This document shows, piece after piece, positions 30,989-41,254 of a DNA stretch of 64,000 bases. The stretch is taken from the NCBI RefSeq assembly GCF_018449515.1, contig NZ_JAAVUQ010000023.1, positions 1-64,000 of the forward strand. Direction: 5' to 3'. This stretch comes from Caballeronia sp. dw_19 (lineage in GTDB: Bacteria > Pseudomonadota > Gammaproteobacteria > Burkholderiales > Burkholderiaceae). Each line of letters starts with the position of its first letter. Within the stretch, counting starts at the first letter, position 1. The translations under genes and the position numbers were made by a program. The notes beneath the pieces were generated by a model. The model was not told where the DNA came from. It saw nothing but the letters and a program-made list of their open reading frames with translations, and ran no database searches.

Positions 30989-31330
30989 ATGGCGATCGTG
31001 ACGACCGACTCAGGGCTCAAGTATGAAGATTTGACGGAAGGCGAAGGCGCTGAAGCTGTTGCCGGCAAGTCGGTGAGCGTGCATTACACGGGCTGGCTCA
31101 CGGACGGCCAGAAGTTCGATTCCAGCCACGACCGTAATGATCCGTTCGCATTTGTACTCGGCGGCGGCATGGTCATTAAGGGATGGGATGAAGGTGTGCA
31201 GGGGATGAAGGTAGGTGGTAAGCGCAAGTTGACCATTCCGCCGCAACTCGGTTATGGCGTGCGCGGCGCCGGTGGGGTGATTCCGCCGAATGCGACGCTG
31301 GTATTTGAAGTGGAATTGCTCGAGGTTTAA
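30989..31330 (+). CDS. FKBP-type peptidyl-prolyl cis-trans isomerase
   Basis: A 113-residue single-domain FKBP: VSVHYTGWLTDGQKFDSS at about 29-46, FVLGGGMVIKGWDEGVQGMK, KLTIPPQLGYG and IPPNATLVFEVELLEV. These cover the active-site Tyr, Phe, Asp, Trp and Ile positions of the family. It catalyses proline isomerisation in protein folding in the cytoplasm; no signal peptide is seen. Start chosen at ATG 30989 behind AAGGAG. An in-frame frame open to 30830 adds 53 residues unlike the family. Element B begins 15 bp after its stop codon. Confidence 0.92.
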   Translation: MAIVTTDSGLKYEDLTEGEGAEAVAGKSVSVHYTGWLTDGQKFDSSHDRNDPFAFVLGGGMVIKGWDEGVQGMKVGGKRKLTIPPQLGYGVRGAGGVIPPNATLVFEVELLEV

Positions 31331-31344
31331 AGATTCAGGCGGGT

Positions 31345-32366
31345 ATTCCGTTCGCACTCGATTGGGCGGGCGGGGTTCTGGGGGCGGGGTTGACGTGTGT
31401 GCCGGGGTGCCAGGTTCTAGGGCTAGCGGTCGGGGTCAGTGCCGGGGTGGTGCTTTCGGCCGTGGTGGTCTGCGAGAGTCGGATTTTCTCTTTATCACTG
31501 TTAGCCACTGTGCGTGGCGGCACGTCATTTCTTTGTCCAAAGCGACAAAGAAACGAAGCAAAGAAAGCGCTTTAACCGCTCTACCCTAAGTGTCCACAGC
31601 GTGCAGTTTTCATTCATAGGTGCCCCAAAAGCACGGTGCTCGCCAGAGCGGAGGATGCGTGAACCCCTCCTTCTCGCGAATCCTGACACGAACACGCTTC
31701 GCCCCGTACGCTCTCGGGCAAGCACGAGGCGCCCAGGAACCCCACGGCCTCACGCGTATTCGCTGCCACGTTTCTTGGAGCGTTGGCCAAGCGTGCGCTG
31801 TTTTTTTGGTGGACTACACGGCCAAACGCATACTTACGGCTTCATGTTTAGTGGGCTATTGCGCGGCATGCACGATTCTTTTCGCCAGCTACGGCCCGAT
31901 GCATCCGCGCGGCCCGTTTCTCGATGGGTTAGCGACGTGGTCCGTCGCGTACATATTTGGAGGGAGGTCGTCCGCGGATAGCGCGGGGTGCTCCTTGGGC
32001 AGGTTCAATCACTGGTGGCGAAGCGTGTGGGTATCCGTGTTCGGAGAAGGAGGGGTTCACACATCCTCCGCTCTGGCGAGCACCGTGCTTTTGGGGCACC
32101 TATGAATCAAAACTGCACGCTGTGGACACTTAGGGTAGAGCGGTTAAAGCGCTTTCTTTGCTTCGTTTCTTTGTCGCTTTGGACAAAGAAATGACGTGCC
32201 GCCACGCACAGTGGCTAATAGTGATAAAGAGAAAATCCGACTCTCGCAGACCACCACGGCCGAAAGCACCAACCCGGCGTAGACCCCGACCACTAACCCA
32301 GAACCGCCCACCCCAGCATAGACCCCCGACCACTACCCCCCCCGTCCAATCGAGTGCGAACGAAAA
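31345..32366. repeat. Inverted-arm intergenic repeat element, copy B (about 1.02 kb)
   Basis: It fills the convergent gap between the FKBP gene and metZ. The left terminus is TATTCCGTTCGCACTCGAT and the right is ATCGAGTGCGAACGAAAA, which touches the metZ stop codon. Arms lie at about 31472-31680 and 32043-32252 in opposite orientation. The perfect 26-bp hairpins are at 31528-31553 and 32166-32191. The inner edges of the two arms differ from each other but match the corresponding edges of copy A, so A and B have the same orientation. The centre is shorter than in A. Open frames inside recur in the other copies and are not credible genes. Confidence 0.85.
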
Positions 32367-33581
32367 TTACTGGCTATTTAAACCGCGCGCCAAATCCCCT
32401 CTGATATCCCCGGCATTTTCCAGCCCCACCGCCAGCCGGATCAACCCTTCGCGAATCCCCGCTGCTTCCCGCACCTCCGGCGTCAACCGCCCATGCGTGG
32501 TCGTCGACGGATGAGTAATGGTCGTACGCGTATCCCCGAGATTGCCGGTAATCGAACAGATCCTGGTGGCATCAATCACCCGCCAAGCATTCGCACGCTG
32601 TTCTTCACGCGTCTCGCCCTTCAACTCGAACGACACAATCGCCCCGCCCGCCTTCTGCTGCTTCTTTGCAATGGCATATTGCGGATGCGACTCGAGCCCC
32701 GGATAAAACACGCGCTCGATCGCCGGATGGGTCTCCAGCCAACGCGCGATTTCCAGTGCATTCGCCGACTGCTTCTCCACTCGCAACGACAGCGTCTCCA
32801 TCCCCTTCAACAACACCCACGCATTAAACGCGGACAGCGTCGGCCCAGCACTCCGCACGAACGGAAACACCTTCTCCATGATGAACTGCTTCGACCCAAC
32901 CAACGCGCCGCCCAGCACGCGCCCCTGACCATCAAGGAACTTGGTCGCCGAATGCATGACGACATCAGCGCCAAGCTTCAGCGGCTGCTGCAGCGCCGGA
33001 CTACAGAAACAGTTATCGACGACAAACAACGCACCCACTTCCTTCGAAATCTTCCCGATCGCCTCAATATCCGCAATCTCGGTCAGCGGATTCGACGGCG
33101 TCTCCAGGAAAAACATCTTCGTCTCAGGACGCACGGCAGCTCGCCATTCATCGAGATTGGTAGCATCGACGAACGTGGTCGTGATCCCGAACTTCGTGAA
33201 GATCTGCGAGAACATCCCGATCGTCGATCCGAACAAACTCTTCGAACTGACCAGATGGTCCCCTTGCTGCATCGAGCACATCACCACCGACATGATCGCA
33301 GCCATGCCCGACGCCGTCGCCATGCACGCCTCGCCACCTTCAAGCGCCGCCAGCCGGTTCTGGAACATCGCAACCGTCGGGTTCGTGAAGCGCGAATACG
33401 TGTACGCCTCTTCGGAATTCTTGAAGCTCTCCGCCGCATGCGCGGCGCTCTCGAACACAAAGCTCGATGTCAGGAAAATCGCTTCCGAATGCTCATTGAA
33501 CTCACTGCGCAGCGTTCCAGCGCGAACGGCGAGCGTATCGAAGTTGAGGTTTTCGTCCATGTTCGTGTTTTCCATTCCCAT
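32367..33581 (-). CDS. metZ: O-succinylhomoserine sulfhydrylase MetZ
   Basis: A 404-residue PLP enzyme of the Cys/Met metabolism family. The PLP lysine lies in MHSATKFLDGQGRVLGG. ASGMAAI binds the cofactor phosphate and FLETPSNPLTEI carries the cofactor-ring Asp region. GNLGDTRTTITHPSTTTH near the C-terminus is typical of the MetZ branch. It makes homocysteine from O-succinylhomoserine and sulfide. Start taken at 33581 with a GGAA-type site; ATGs at 33575 and 33560 are also in frame. It follows purF at 275 bp across a hairpin with a T-run that could act as an attenuator. Its stop codon touches element B. Confidence 0.9.
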   Translation of the reverse strand: MGMENTNMDENLNFDTLAVRAGTLRSEFNEHSEAIFLTSSFVFESAAHAAESFKNSEEAYTYSRFTNPTVAMFQNRLAALEGGEACMATASGMAAIMSVVMCSMQQGDHLVSSKSLFGSTIGMFSQIFTKFGITTTFVDATNLDEWRAAVRPETKMFFLETPSNPLTEIADIEAIGKISKEVGALFVVDNCFCSPALQQPLKLGADVVMHSATKFLDGQGRVLGGALVGSKQFIMEKVFPFVRSAGPTLSAFNAWVLLKGMETLSLRVEKQSANALEIARWLETHPAIERVFYPGLESHPQYAIAKKQQKAGGAIVSFELKGETREEQRANAWRVIDATRICSITGNLGDTRTTITHPSTTTHGRLTPEVREAAGIREGLIRLAVGLENAGDIRGDLARGLNSQ

Positions 33582-33623
33582 CTATTCCATCTATTCATTA
33601 GCCCGGCCAAAAAACCGGGACGC

Positions 33624-33657
33624 AAAAAAGCCCGCTTCTGCGTCAGCATGAGCGGGC
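33624..33657 (-). terminator. Intrinsic terminator between purF and metZ, candidate attenuator
   Basis: On the minus strand GCCCGCT (33657-33651) and AGCGGGC (33636-33630) form a 7-bp GC stem followed at once by six T (33629-33624). It lies 200 bases after the purF stop and 43 bases before the metZ start. It may therefore end the purF transcript or control read-through into metZ. A second small stem with CCCGG/CCGGG follows at 33602-33619. Confidence 0.7.
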
Positions 33658-33711
33658 CCGGTGCGGAAAAGCCTGTAGCGTCGCCGGTGCGTGGTCCAGA
33701 TTCGCCACCGG
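33658..33711 (-). promoter_or_regulatory. Possible metZ leader with alternative pairing next to the terminator
   Basis: On the minus strand CCGGTG (33711-33706) can pair with CACCGG at 33689-33684, or with a second CACCGG at 33663-33658 that touches the terminator stem. Mutually exclusive pairings just upstream of a T-run are the usual layout of an attenuator or riboswitch platform. I do not recognise a known methionine or SAM riboswitch consensus, and no short leader peptide is obvious. Confidence 0.3.
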
Positions 33712-33856
33712 TTCGCTTTAGCTGTTTCGGGTTCCGACTCAAGCTAAACGTCTAGCCCGTTCATCAAAACCCGCGTCCGCAAGCTGATCTCAAATCGACG
33801 CAAACCCAATCCTATCACGACTGTCACGCGCTTATCGCGCGCCGGAGTCAAACTCG

Positions 33857-35404
33857 TCACTCCACCGACAACTGCAAGTGCAACTGCGAACGCGATACGT
33901 CGCCTTCCATCGCGTCACTCGCGGCATCGCGATCCGACTGCGCTTGCGGCGCAAGACGCGCCTTCTCCAGCCGATCCAGATACGCCGAGTCAATGTCACC
34001 AGTGATGTAGTTGCCATCGAAGCACGACGCGTCGAATTCACGCAGCGCCGGATTGATGTCGCGAATGGCTTGCTTCAGATCGGCCACATCCTGATACACC
34101 AGATGATCCGCGCCAATCATGCGCGCCACTTCCTCGTCCGAACGGCCATGTGCGACCAGTTCACCGCGCGTGGGCATGTCGATGCCATACACGTTCGGGA
34201 ACTTCACCGGCGGCGCAGCAGACGCGAAGATCACCTTGGCGGCGCCTGCATCGCGCGCCATCTGCACGATTTCATGCGATGTCGTACCGCGCACGATGGA
34301 GTCATCGACGATCAGCACGTTCTTGCCCTTGAACTCGATTGCCATCGCGTTGAGTTTCTGGCGCACCGACTTCTTGCGCACAGCCTGTCCCGGCATGATG
34401 AAGGTGCGGCCAACGTAGCGATTCTTGAAGAAACCTTCGCGATATTCCACGCCCAGTTTCGCGGCCACTTGCATGGCGGCGGGACGCGATGAATCGGGAA
34501 TCGGCATGACCACGTCAATAGGCACGTCCGGCAGCACGCGCTTGATCTTCTCGGCGAGGTAATCGCCCATGCGCAGGCGCGCGTTGTAGACCGGCACGCC
34601 GTCGAGACACGAATCGGGACGCGCGAGATACACGAGTTCGAAGATGCAGGGGTTCAGGCTCGGGTTCTCGGCACATTGCTGGCTGTGCAGGTTGCCGTCG
34701 TTATCGATGAAAATGGCTTCGCCCGGCTCTACATCACGCACGAACTCGAAGCCGATACCTTCAACCGCCACCGATTCCGACGCCACCATCCATTCCACGC
34801 CCGTCGCGGTTTCCTGCTTGCCGAGCACCAGCGGACGGATACCGAACGGATCACGGAAAGCCACAAGGCCGTAACCCGCGATCAGCGAAACGATGGCGTA
34901 CGAACCCTTCACCCGCCGATGCACACCGCTCACCGCCTTGAACAGCGCGGCCGGATCGAGTTCCAGGCCGGAGCTGGACAACTGCAATTCATGGGCGAAG
35001 ACGTTGAGCAGGACTTCGGTGTCCGACGCGGTATTGATATGCCGGCGATCGATCCGGAACATCTCTTCCTTCAACTGCGGCCAGTTGGTCAGGTTGCCGT
35101 TATGGGCGAGGATGATGCCGAACGGCGCGTTCACGTAGAACGGCTGGGCTTCTTCCTCGCTCGCCGCATTTCCGGCTGTCGGATACCGCACCTGGCCAAT
35201 GCCGACATTACCCGGCAGGCTGCGCATGTTGCGCGTGCGGAACACGTCGCGCACCATGCCATTGGCCTTATGCATGTGGAAGTTATTGCCGTCAGCCGTC
35301 GCAATGCCAGCCGCGTCCTGCCCGCGATGCTGCAGCAGCAGCAAGCTGTCATAAATCAACTGATTAACGGGAGTCTGGGAAACTACGCCTACGATGCCGC
35401 ACAT
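33857..35404 (-). CDS. purF: Amidophosphoribosyltransferase PurF
   Basis: 515 residues. Start chosen at 35404 so that the chain begins MCGIVGVV, whose Cys becomes the N-terminal glutaminase nucleophile after Met removal; the open frame runs 17 codons further upstream without family support. The class-II amidotransferase domain covers about 1-235 (LLLQHRGQDAAGI, AHNGNLTN). The phosphoribosyltransferase domain carries VLIVDDSIVRGTTSHEI, the PRPP loop. It catalyses the first committed step of purine synthesis. It lies 139 bp behind cvpA, the classical cvpA-purF pairing. A GAAGGA ribosome site precedes the ATG. Confidence 0.95.
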   Translation of the reverse strand: MCGIVGVVSQTPVNQLIYDSLLLLQHRGQDAAGIATADGNNFHMHKANGMVRDVFRTRNMRSLPGNVGIGQVRYPTAGNAASEEEAQPFYVNAPFGIILAHNGNLTNWPQLKEEMFRIDRRHINTASDTEVLLNVFAHELQLSSSGLELDPAALFKAVSGVHRRVKGSYAIVSLIAGYGLVAFRDPFGIRPLVLGKQETATGVEWMVASESVAVEGIGFEFVRDVEPGEAIFIDNDGNLHSQQCAENPSLNPCIFELVYLARPDSCLDGVPVYNARLRMGDYLAEKIKRVLPDVPIDVVMPIPDSSRPAAMQVAAKLGVEYREGFFKNRYVGRTFIMPGQAVRKKSVRQKLNAMAIEFKGKNVLIVDDSIVRGTTSHEIVQMARDAGAAKVIFASAAPPVKFPNVYGIDMPTRGELVAHGRSDEEVARMIGADHLVYQDVADLKQAIRDINPALREFDASCFDGNYITGDIDSAYLDRLEKARLAPQAQSDRDAASDAMEGDVSRSQLHLQLSVE

Positions 35405-35543
35405 GGCATGGTCCTTCAAAGAGTCGAAACGGGTCCAAAAGGCGTATCGGTGCAACGAATGCAGACAGCCCCTGACGGGGGGACAAAGACTGCAGGGTAT
35501 TGCGCCGAGCCGTCGCGGGATTCTCGGGTAGCGGGCCAGGACG

Positions 35544-36080
35544 TCATTGCGCAGGCGTGGCGGGCGGATCTTGCGAGCCGTCCGGCGTGGTGCGCAGGTA
35601 CGCGGCGAGCGTATCGGGAAGCAGCGGTTTCAGTTCTCGCACGCCCTGTTCGGCCGCGGGCCGGAACAACGCGTTACGCCAGAAATCGTGTTGCGGCAGT
35701 TCGGTCAAGCCCGCGAGGGCGACCAGGATCACTACCAGAATGGCCCCTCTCACGAGGCCGAACAAAAGTCCAAGCGACCGGTCGATACCGCGCAGCCCGA
35801 CCACTTCGGTCACGCGCGTCAACAACGCGCCAGCCACGCTCGATACCACCAGCACACCCGCGACAATCAGCAAAAATGCAATCAGCCACTGCGTCAGCGC
35901 CCCGCCCGGCCAGTGCGCCGGAATGTACGGCACGACCGCCCCGACAAACCGCCCCGCGATCAACAGTGCTGCGATCCAGCCGATCAGGCCGAACACTTCG
36001 GCCAGCAGGCCGCGCCACATGCCGCGCAGCGCGGAGAGGCCGATCACGGCCATCACCGCGTAGTCGAAACTCGTAAACAT
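35544..36080 (-). CDS. cvpA: CvpA family inner-membrane protein
   Basis: 178 residues with four hydrophobic segments (about 7-25, 30-50, 66-88, 104-124) and the family features FDYAVMAVIGLSALRGMWRG and RGIDRSLGLLFGLVRGAI. CvpA is needed for colicin V production in E. coli and for envelope homeostasis elsewhere. The C-terminal ~30 residues (TTPDGSQDPPATPAQ) are a Pro-rich tail. It lies 6 bp behind the SPOR-domain gene and upstream of purF. Confidence 0.9.
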   Translation of the reverse strand: MFTSFDYAVMAVIGLSALRGMWRGLLAEVFGLIGWIAALLIAGRFVGAVVPYIPAHWPGGALTQWLIAFLLIVAGVLVVSSVAGALLTRVTEVVGLRGIDRSLGLLFGLVRGAILVVILVALAGLTELPQHDFWRNALFRPAAEQGVRELKPLLPDTLAAYLRTTPDGSQDPPATPAQ

Positions 36081-36086
36081 CTACAG

Positions 36087-36965
36087 CTAGTTCGCCGACG
36101 CGTTATTGCTGCCACCGCTGCCGCTGCCCAGTCCGGCTTGCCGCACCTTGACCAGCGCCGCCGATGCAGCCGCCCGGTCGGCGAACGGTCCGGCACGCAA
36201 CAGCGTGCGAGTGGTGCCGTCAGCCTGTTTCCGATGTTCGATATATGCGGGCACTCCCGCCGCCTTCAACTTGGTCACCCAGCCCTGGGCTGCGGTGTCA
36301 TCGTCGAAAGTACCGATCTGGACCACAAAACGGCTTCCCGCCGGGGAGGCCGGCGTGTTCGGTTTCGGGGTTGCTGCTGTGGCCGCAGGCGCTTCCGCGG
36401 GCGGCTTGGCGGCTGTTACTGCCGGCGGCGCCACTGGCTTCGCTTCGGGCTGCGGCGCGGCGGCCTTGGCCTGAGCTTGCGTTTCTACTGCCTTAGAGGC
36501 TTGCTTCGAATCAGGTTTTGAGCCGGGCTTTGAAGCCACCGCCGCTGCATTGTCCGGAGCCGCGGCAGGACCGTCCGGCGCGACGCCGGCTTGCGTATCC
36601 GCTGACGAATCAACCGCCCCGGCATCCGTCGCGTCGTTATGACTCGTCTTGGGCAAAGGTGCAGCCGGGCGTGCAGGGATATCGATGGAGATGTCGTCGG
36701 TGACAGGCTTCGGATGTGAATCCAGCACCATTGGCAGGATGATCACCGCCGCCGCGACCAGCGCGAGCGCGCCGACCAGACGCCGCCGCGCACGCTGCTT
36801 TTCGGGCAGGGTGGGGTCGAGCATCATTGCGTCGGCTTCAGGACGGTCGCTGCGGCGCGTCCGGCGTTCGGTACGCACGGTCTGACGCGAGCCGCGCGGG
36901 GAGTCGGAGTATGCGTCGCGACCCGAGGGCGCGTCGTCTTTCTTGCCGAACGAGAAAAAGGACAT
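36087..36965 (-). CDS. SPOR-domain inner-membrane protein (DedD-like)
   Basis: 292 residues. It has a basic cytoplasmic N-terminus, one membrane helix at about 69-85 (LVGALALVAAAVIILPMVL), a long Ala/Pro/Lys-rich periplasmic linker and a C-terminal SPOR domain at about 215-290 (GSRFVVQIGTFDDDTAAQGW, RTLLRAGPFADRAAA). SPOR domains bind denuded septal peptidoglycan, so a role at the division site is likely. Start chosen at ATG 36965 (MSFFSFGKKDD); the frame extends 13 codons upstream over the folC end. It lies 35 bp behind folC. Confidence 0.87.
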   Translation of the reverse strand: MSFFSFGKKDDAPSGRDAYSDSPRGSRQTVRTERRTRRSDRPEADAMMLDPTLPEKQRARRRLVGALALVAAAVIILPMVLDSHPKPVTDDISIDIPARPAAPLPKTSHNDATDAGAVDSSADTQAGVAPDGPAAAPDNAAAVASKPGSKPDSKQASKAVETQAQAKAAAPQPEAKPVAPPAVTAAKPPAEAPAATAATPKPNTPASPAGSRFVVQIGTFDDDTAAQGWVTKLKAAGVPAYIEHRKQADGTTRTLLRAGPFADRAAASAALVKVRQAGLGSGSGGSNNASAN

Positions 36966-37000
36966 GGTTGGCTTGTGCGAGAGGCTGGCCGGCCGTCCGT

Positions 37001-38323
37001 TCAATGACGCTGCGATTTACGGTAAGCCATTACACCGGCCACCGTATGGAAACTGCCGAAAACCAAAATTCTATCATTTTCGGACGCTCGCTTTAACGCA
37101 TCTTGAAAAGCGTCGGCCGGACTGTTGAATTGTGTAACGCTGCTGTCGCCACTGTCGTTGACGCCGGCATCGCGTAAAACGCCTTCCAGCATGGCAGCGG
37201 AGGCGCCGCGCGGGGTCGGCAGGGCCGTCACGTTCCAGTGATCGATCTCACCCTTCAAATGCTCGACGACCCCGGCGATGTCCTTGTCGCCCATCGCGCC
37301 GAAGATTGCGTAGGTGTAGGGAAAAAAGCCCATGTTGCCGAGATTCTGAGCTAAAACGGCGGCGGCGTGGGGATTGTGAGCGACATCGAGGATCACTTGC
37401 GGCTTGCCCGGCACGACCTGGAAACGTCCCGGCAACTCGACGTTCGCGAGTCCCAGCCGGATATCCTGCGCAGACACGGGAATGCGCTCGCGCAGCGATT
37501 CGAGCGCGGCCAGCGCCGCCGATGTATTGATCAGTTGATTCGCACCGCGCAAAGCCGGGTAAGCAAGCGCTGAGCGCCGCTGCGTCCGGCCGATATAACT
37601 CCACTGCTGGCGCTCGTTGCCGCCTTGCGCTTCGTAGCGGAAATCGCGGCCGACCAGCCACAGATCCGCACCGATAGCCTTCGCGTGGTCGATCAACGAC
37701 TGCGGCGGCGAGGGATCGCCGCAAATGGCGGGCGTATTCGGGCGGAAAATCCCGGCTTTCTCGAAGCCGATTTTCTCGCGTGTGTCGCCGAGATATTCCG
37801 TATGGTCGATATCGATGCTGGTGATGATCGCGCAATCGGTATCGATGATATTGACGGCGTCCAGGCGCCCGCCCAACCCTACTTCGAGAATCACAGCGTC
37901 CAGTTCACGCGATGCGAACAGCCGCATGATCGCCAGGGTGGTGAATTCGAAATAGGTCAGCGAAACCGGTTCGGCCAAGCTCATGCGCGCCTGTTCGACC
38001 GCTTCGAAATGCTCGAGCAGCTCGTCGTTTGTGGCGTCGACGCCATTGATCCGGGCGCGCTCATTGAAGTCGAGCAGGTGCGGCGATGTATGGCAGCCCA
38101 CGCGATATCCCGCGCGAACCAGGATGGTTTCGATAATCGCGCAGGTCGAACCCTTGCCGTTCGTTCCGCCGACCGTGATCACGGGGCATTTGAACGTTAG
38201 TCCTAGTGCGTTGCGTACTTGGCTGATGCGTGCCAGACCCATGTCGATGCCGACCGGATGTGCCGATTCCAGGTGAGTCAGCCACTCGTCGAGGGTGGGG
38301 AAGGTGAACGATGAAGTCGCCAT
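37001..38323 (-). CDS. folC: Bifunctional folylpolyglutamate/dihydrofolate synthase FolC
   Basis: 440 residues with the Mur-ligase fold: VGGTNGKGSTCAIIETIL is the ATP loop, HTSPHLLDFNERARING the folate region, LEVGLGGRLDAVN and DHTEYLGDTREKIGFEKAGI follow, and DVAHNPHAA sits in the C-terminal domain. It adds glutamate to folates and makes dihydrofolate. The ATG at 38323 has no good ribosome site. The bases just upstream belong to, or were changed by, element C, which separates folC from accD. In this gene neighbourhood accD and folC are expected to be adjacent. Confidence 0.93.
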   Translation of the reverse strand: MATSSFTFPTLDEWLTHLESAHPVGIDMGLARISQVRNALGLTFKCPVITVGGTNGKGSTCAIIETILVRAGYRVGCHTSPHLLDFNERARINGVDATNDELLEHFEAVEQARMSLAEPVSLTYFEFTTLAIMRLFASRELDAVILEVGLGGRLDAVNIIDTDCAIITSIDIDHTEYLGDTREKIGFEKAGIFRPNTPAICGDPSPPQSLIDHAKAIGADLWLVGRDFRYEAQGGNERQQWSYIGRTQRRSALAYPALRGANQLINTSAALAALESLRERIPVSAQDIRLGLANVELPGRFQVVPGKPQVILDVAHNPHAAAVLAQNLGNMGFFPYTYAIFGAMGDKDIAGVVEHLKGEIDHWNVTALPTPRGASAAMLEGVLRDAGVNDSGDSSVTQFNSPADAFQDALKRASENDRILVFGSFHTVAGVMAYRKSQRH

Positions 38324-38337
38324 GGATGATCGTGAGT

Positions 38338-39434
38338 AGGGGTTGGTGCTCGGTGGTGCTGGGTTGGTGCTCGGTGGTGCTTTTGGCGTTGGTGGGCGGG
38401 GTCGATGCTGGGGGGCCCGGGGTTAGTGGCCGGGGTTTATGCCGGGGTGGTCGGTTCTGGGTTAGTGGTCGGGGTCTATGCCGGGTTGGTGCTTTCAGTG
38501 TTAGTGGTCTGCGAGAGTCGGATTTTCTCTTTATCACTATTAGCCACTGTGCGTGGCGGCACGTCATTTCTTTGTCCAAAGCGACAAAGAAACGAAGCAA
38601 AGAAAACGCTTTCAACCACGCTACCCTAAGTGTCCACAGCGTGCAGTTTTCATTCATAGGTGCCCCAAAAGCACGGTGCTCGCCAGAGCGAAGGATGTGT
38701 GAAACCCTCCTTCTCCGAACACCGATACCCACACGCTTCGCCACCAGTGATTGAACCTGCCCAAGGGACACCCCGCGCTATCCGCGGACGACCTCCCTCC
38801 GGATTTGTACGCGCCTCGAACCACGTCGCCAACCCGCCAAGAAACGAAGCCCCAACAATGCGTAAGGCCATAACCGACGAAAATAACGGTGTAGACCGCG
38901 TAGCCAACTCACCAAAGACCGAGGCAGTAAATACGCGTGACGTCGAGCTGTTACGGATCAAGCTGTGACCCACGAGATAAGCGAGCCGACCAAGCAGCCA
39001 ACCCACCAAGAAACGAAGCATGCAGAACGCGTGAGGCCGTACCGCTTCCTGGGCAATTCGTGCTTGCCCGAGAGCGTACGGGGCGAAGCGTGTTCGTGTC
39101 AGGATTCGCGAGAAGGAGGGGTTCAAACATCCGTGGTTCTGGCGAGCACCGTGCTTTTGGGGCACCTATGAATAGAAACTGCACGCTGTGGACACTTAGG
39201 GTAGAGCGGTTAAAGCGCTTTCTTTGCTTCGTTTCTTTGTCGCTTTGGACAAAGAAATGACGTGCCGCCACGCACAGTGGCTAATAGTGATAAAGAGAAA
39301 ATCCGACTCACGCAGACCGCTAACACTGAAAGCACCAACCCGGCACTGACCCCGACCACTAACCCCAAAACCTAGCATCCCAACGACCAACCCCAAAAAC
39401 ACCCCAAAACCCAAACCCCGAGTGCGAACGAAAA
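38338..39434. repeat. Inverted-arm intergenic repeat element, copy C (about 1.1 kb), reversed orientation
   Basis: It fills the gap between folC and accD. The right terminus CCCGAGTGCGAACGAAAA (39417-39434) lies 3 bp from the accD stop codon. The left terminus is missing; the tandem GT-rich units run up to within about 15 bp of the folC start. Arms lie at about 38510-38716 and 39109-39320, with hairpins at 38567-38592 and 39232-39257. The inner edges are swapped relative to copies A and B, so the element is inverted here. The centre holds repeated GCCAACCCGCCAAGAAACGA-like units. Transcripts from accD to folC must cross all of it. Confidence 0.85.
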
Positions 39435-39437
39435 CCC

Positions 39438-40310
<873 letters not shown>

Positions 40311-40386
40311 CGTATGTCCTTCCTGTTTCACGTGTTTTGCGGCCCATTTGGAGCGGGTTTGAACCCTTTTGGGCCGCAATAACGGG

Positions 40387-41190
40387 TTATTTTGCAGAAT
40401 CGAGCGCAGAGCGAATTTCGGCGATAAAACTCGTCAGCATCTCCGCCGCCTTCTCCGGCGGCGCTTCTTCAAGCAATTGCACGAGACGGCTGCCAATCAC
40501 CACGGCATCCGATACATCGGCCACCAGCCTCGCCGACGCAGCGTCGCGGATGCCGAAACCCACCCCCACCGGCAACGCGACATGCGCCTTGATGGCCGGG
40601 ATTTTACTCGCGATGCTGACCACGTCCAGATTTGCCGAACCGGTCACGCCTTTCAGCGACACGTAATAGACATATCCGCTCGCCACTTTGCCGACTGCGG
40701 CAATACGGTCATCGGTTGATGTGGGCGCGAGCAGGAAGATCGGATCGATACCCGCAGCGCGCATCGATGCACTGAATTCCACCGACTCTTCCGGCGGGTA
40801 ATCGACGACCAGAACGCCATCCACGCCCGCTTCCTTCGCCGCTTTGGCGAAGGCTTCCGTGCCCATGCGCTCGATCGGATTCGCGTAGCCCATCAGGACC
40901 ACCGGCGTCGCGGTGTTGGTCTCGCGGAAGCGCTTCACGTCGGCGAGGACGTGTTTCAGCGAAACGCCCTTGGCCAACGCGCGTTCTGACGAGCGTTGGA
41001 TCACGGGACCATCGGCCATCGGATCGGAAAAAGGCACGCCCAGTTCGATGACGTCCGCGCCGCCCTTGGCGAGCGCGTGCATGAATTCAACAGTTTGCTC
41101 GGGGTTCGGATCGCCGGCCGTGATGAACGGGATCAGACCTTTCTTGCCCTGCTCGGCCAACGCCGCAAATGTGCTCTTGATACGGGACAT
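40387..41190 (-). CDS. trpA: Tryptophan synthase alpha chain TrpA
   Basis: 267 residues forming the TIM barrel of the family. PFITAGDPN carries the strand before the catalytic loop, VIELGVPFSDPMADGPVIQ holds the catalytic Glu and Asp region, GVDGVLVVDYPPEES is the flexible loop and VGFGIRD the phosphate-binding end. It cleaves indole-3-glycerol phosphate to indole, which is channelled to TrpB. It is separated from trpB by the DNA methyltransferase gene, 64 bp away. That insertion is typical of this gene order in Burkholderiaceae as I remember it. Confidence 0.95.
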   Translation of the reverse strand: MSRIKSTFAALAEQGKKGLIPFITAGDPNPEQTVEFMHALAKGGADVIELGVPFSDPMADGPVIQRSSERALAKGVSLKHVLADVKRFRETNTATPVVLMGYANPIERMGTEAFAKAAKEAGVDGVLVVDYPPEESVEFSASMRAAGIDPIFLLAPTSTDDRIAAVGKVASGYVYYVSLKGVTGSANLDVVSIASKIPAIKAHVALPVGVGFGIRDAASARLVADVSDAVVIGSRLVQLLEEAPPEKAAEMLTSFIAEIRSALDSAK

Positions 41191-41254
41191 GAGTTAATCT
41201 CTTTGCGCGAAATTTGCGCCTTTTAGTGTTTTTTAGCAGTGACTTAACAGCAGC

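Noticed and set aside
31344..32367. Element B as a bidirectional terminator only
   Set aside because: Its position between convergent genes fits, but copies A and C lie between co-directional genes. The element is far longer than any terminator, so this cannot be its general role.
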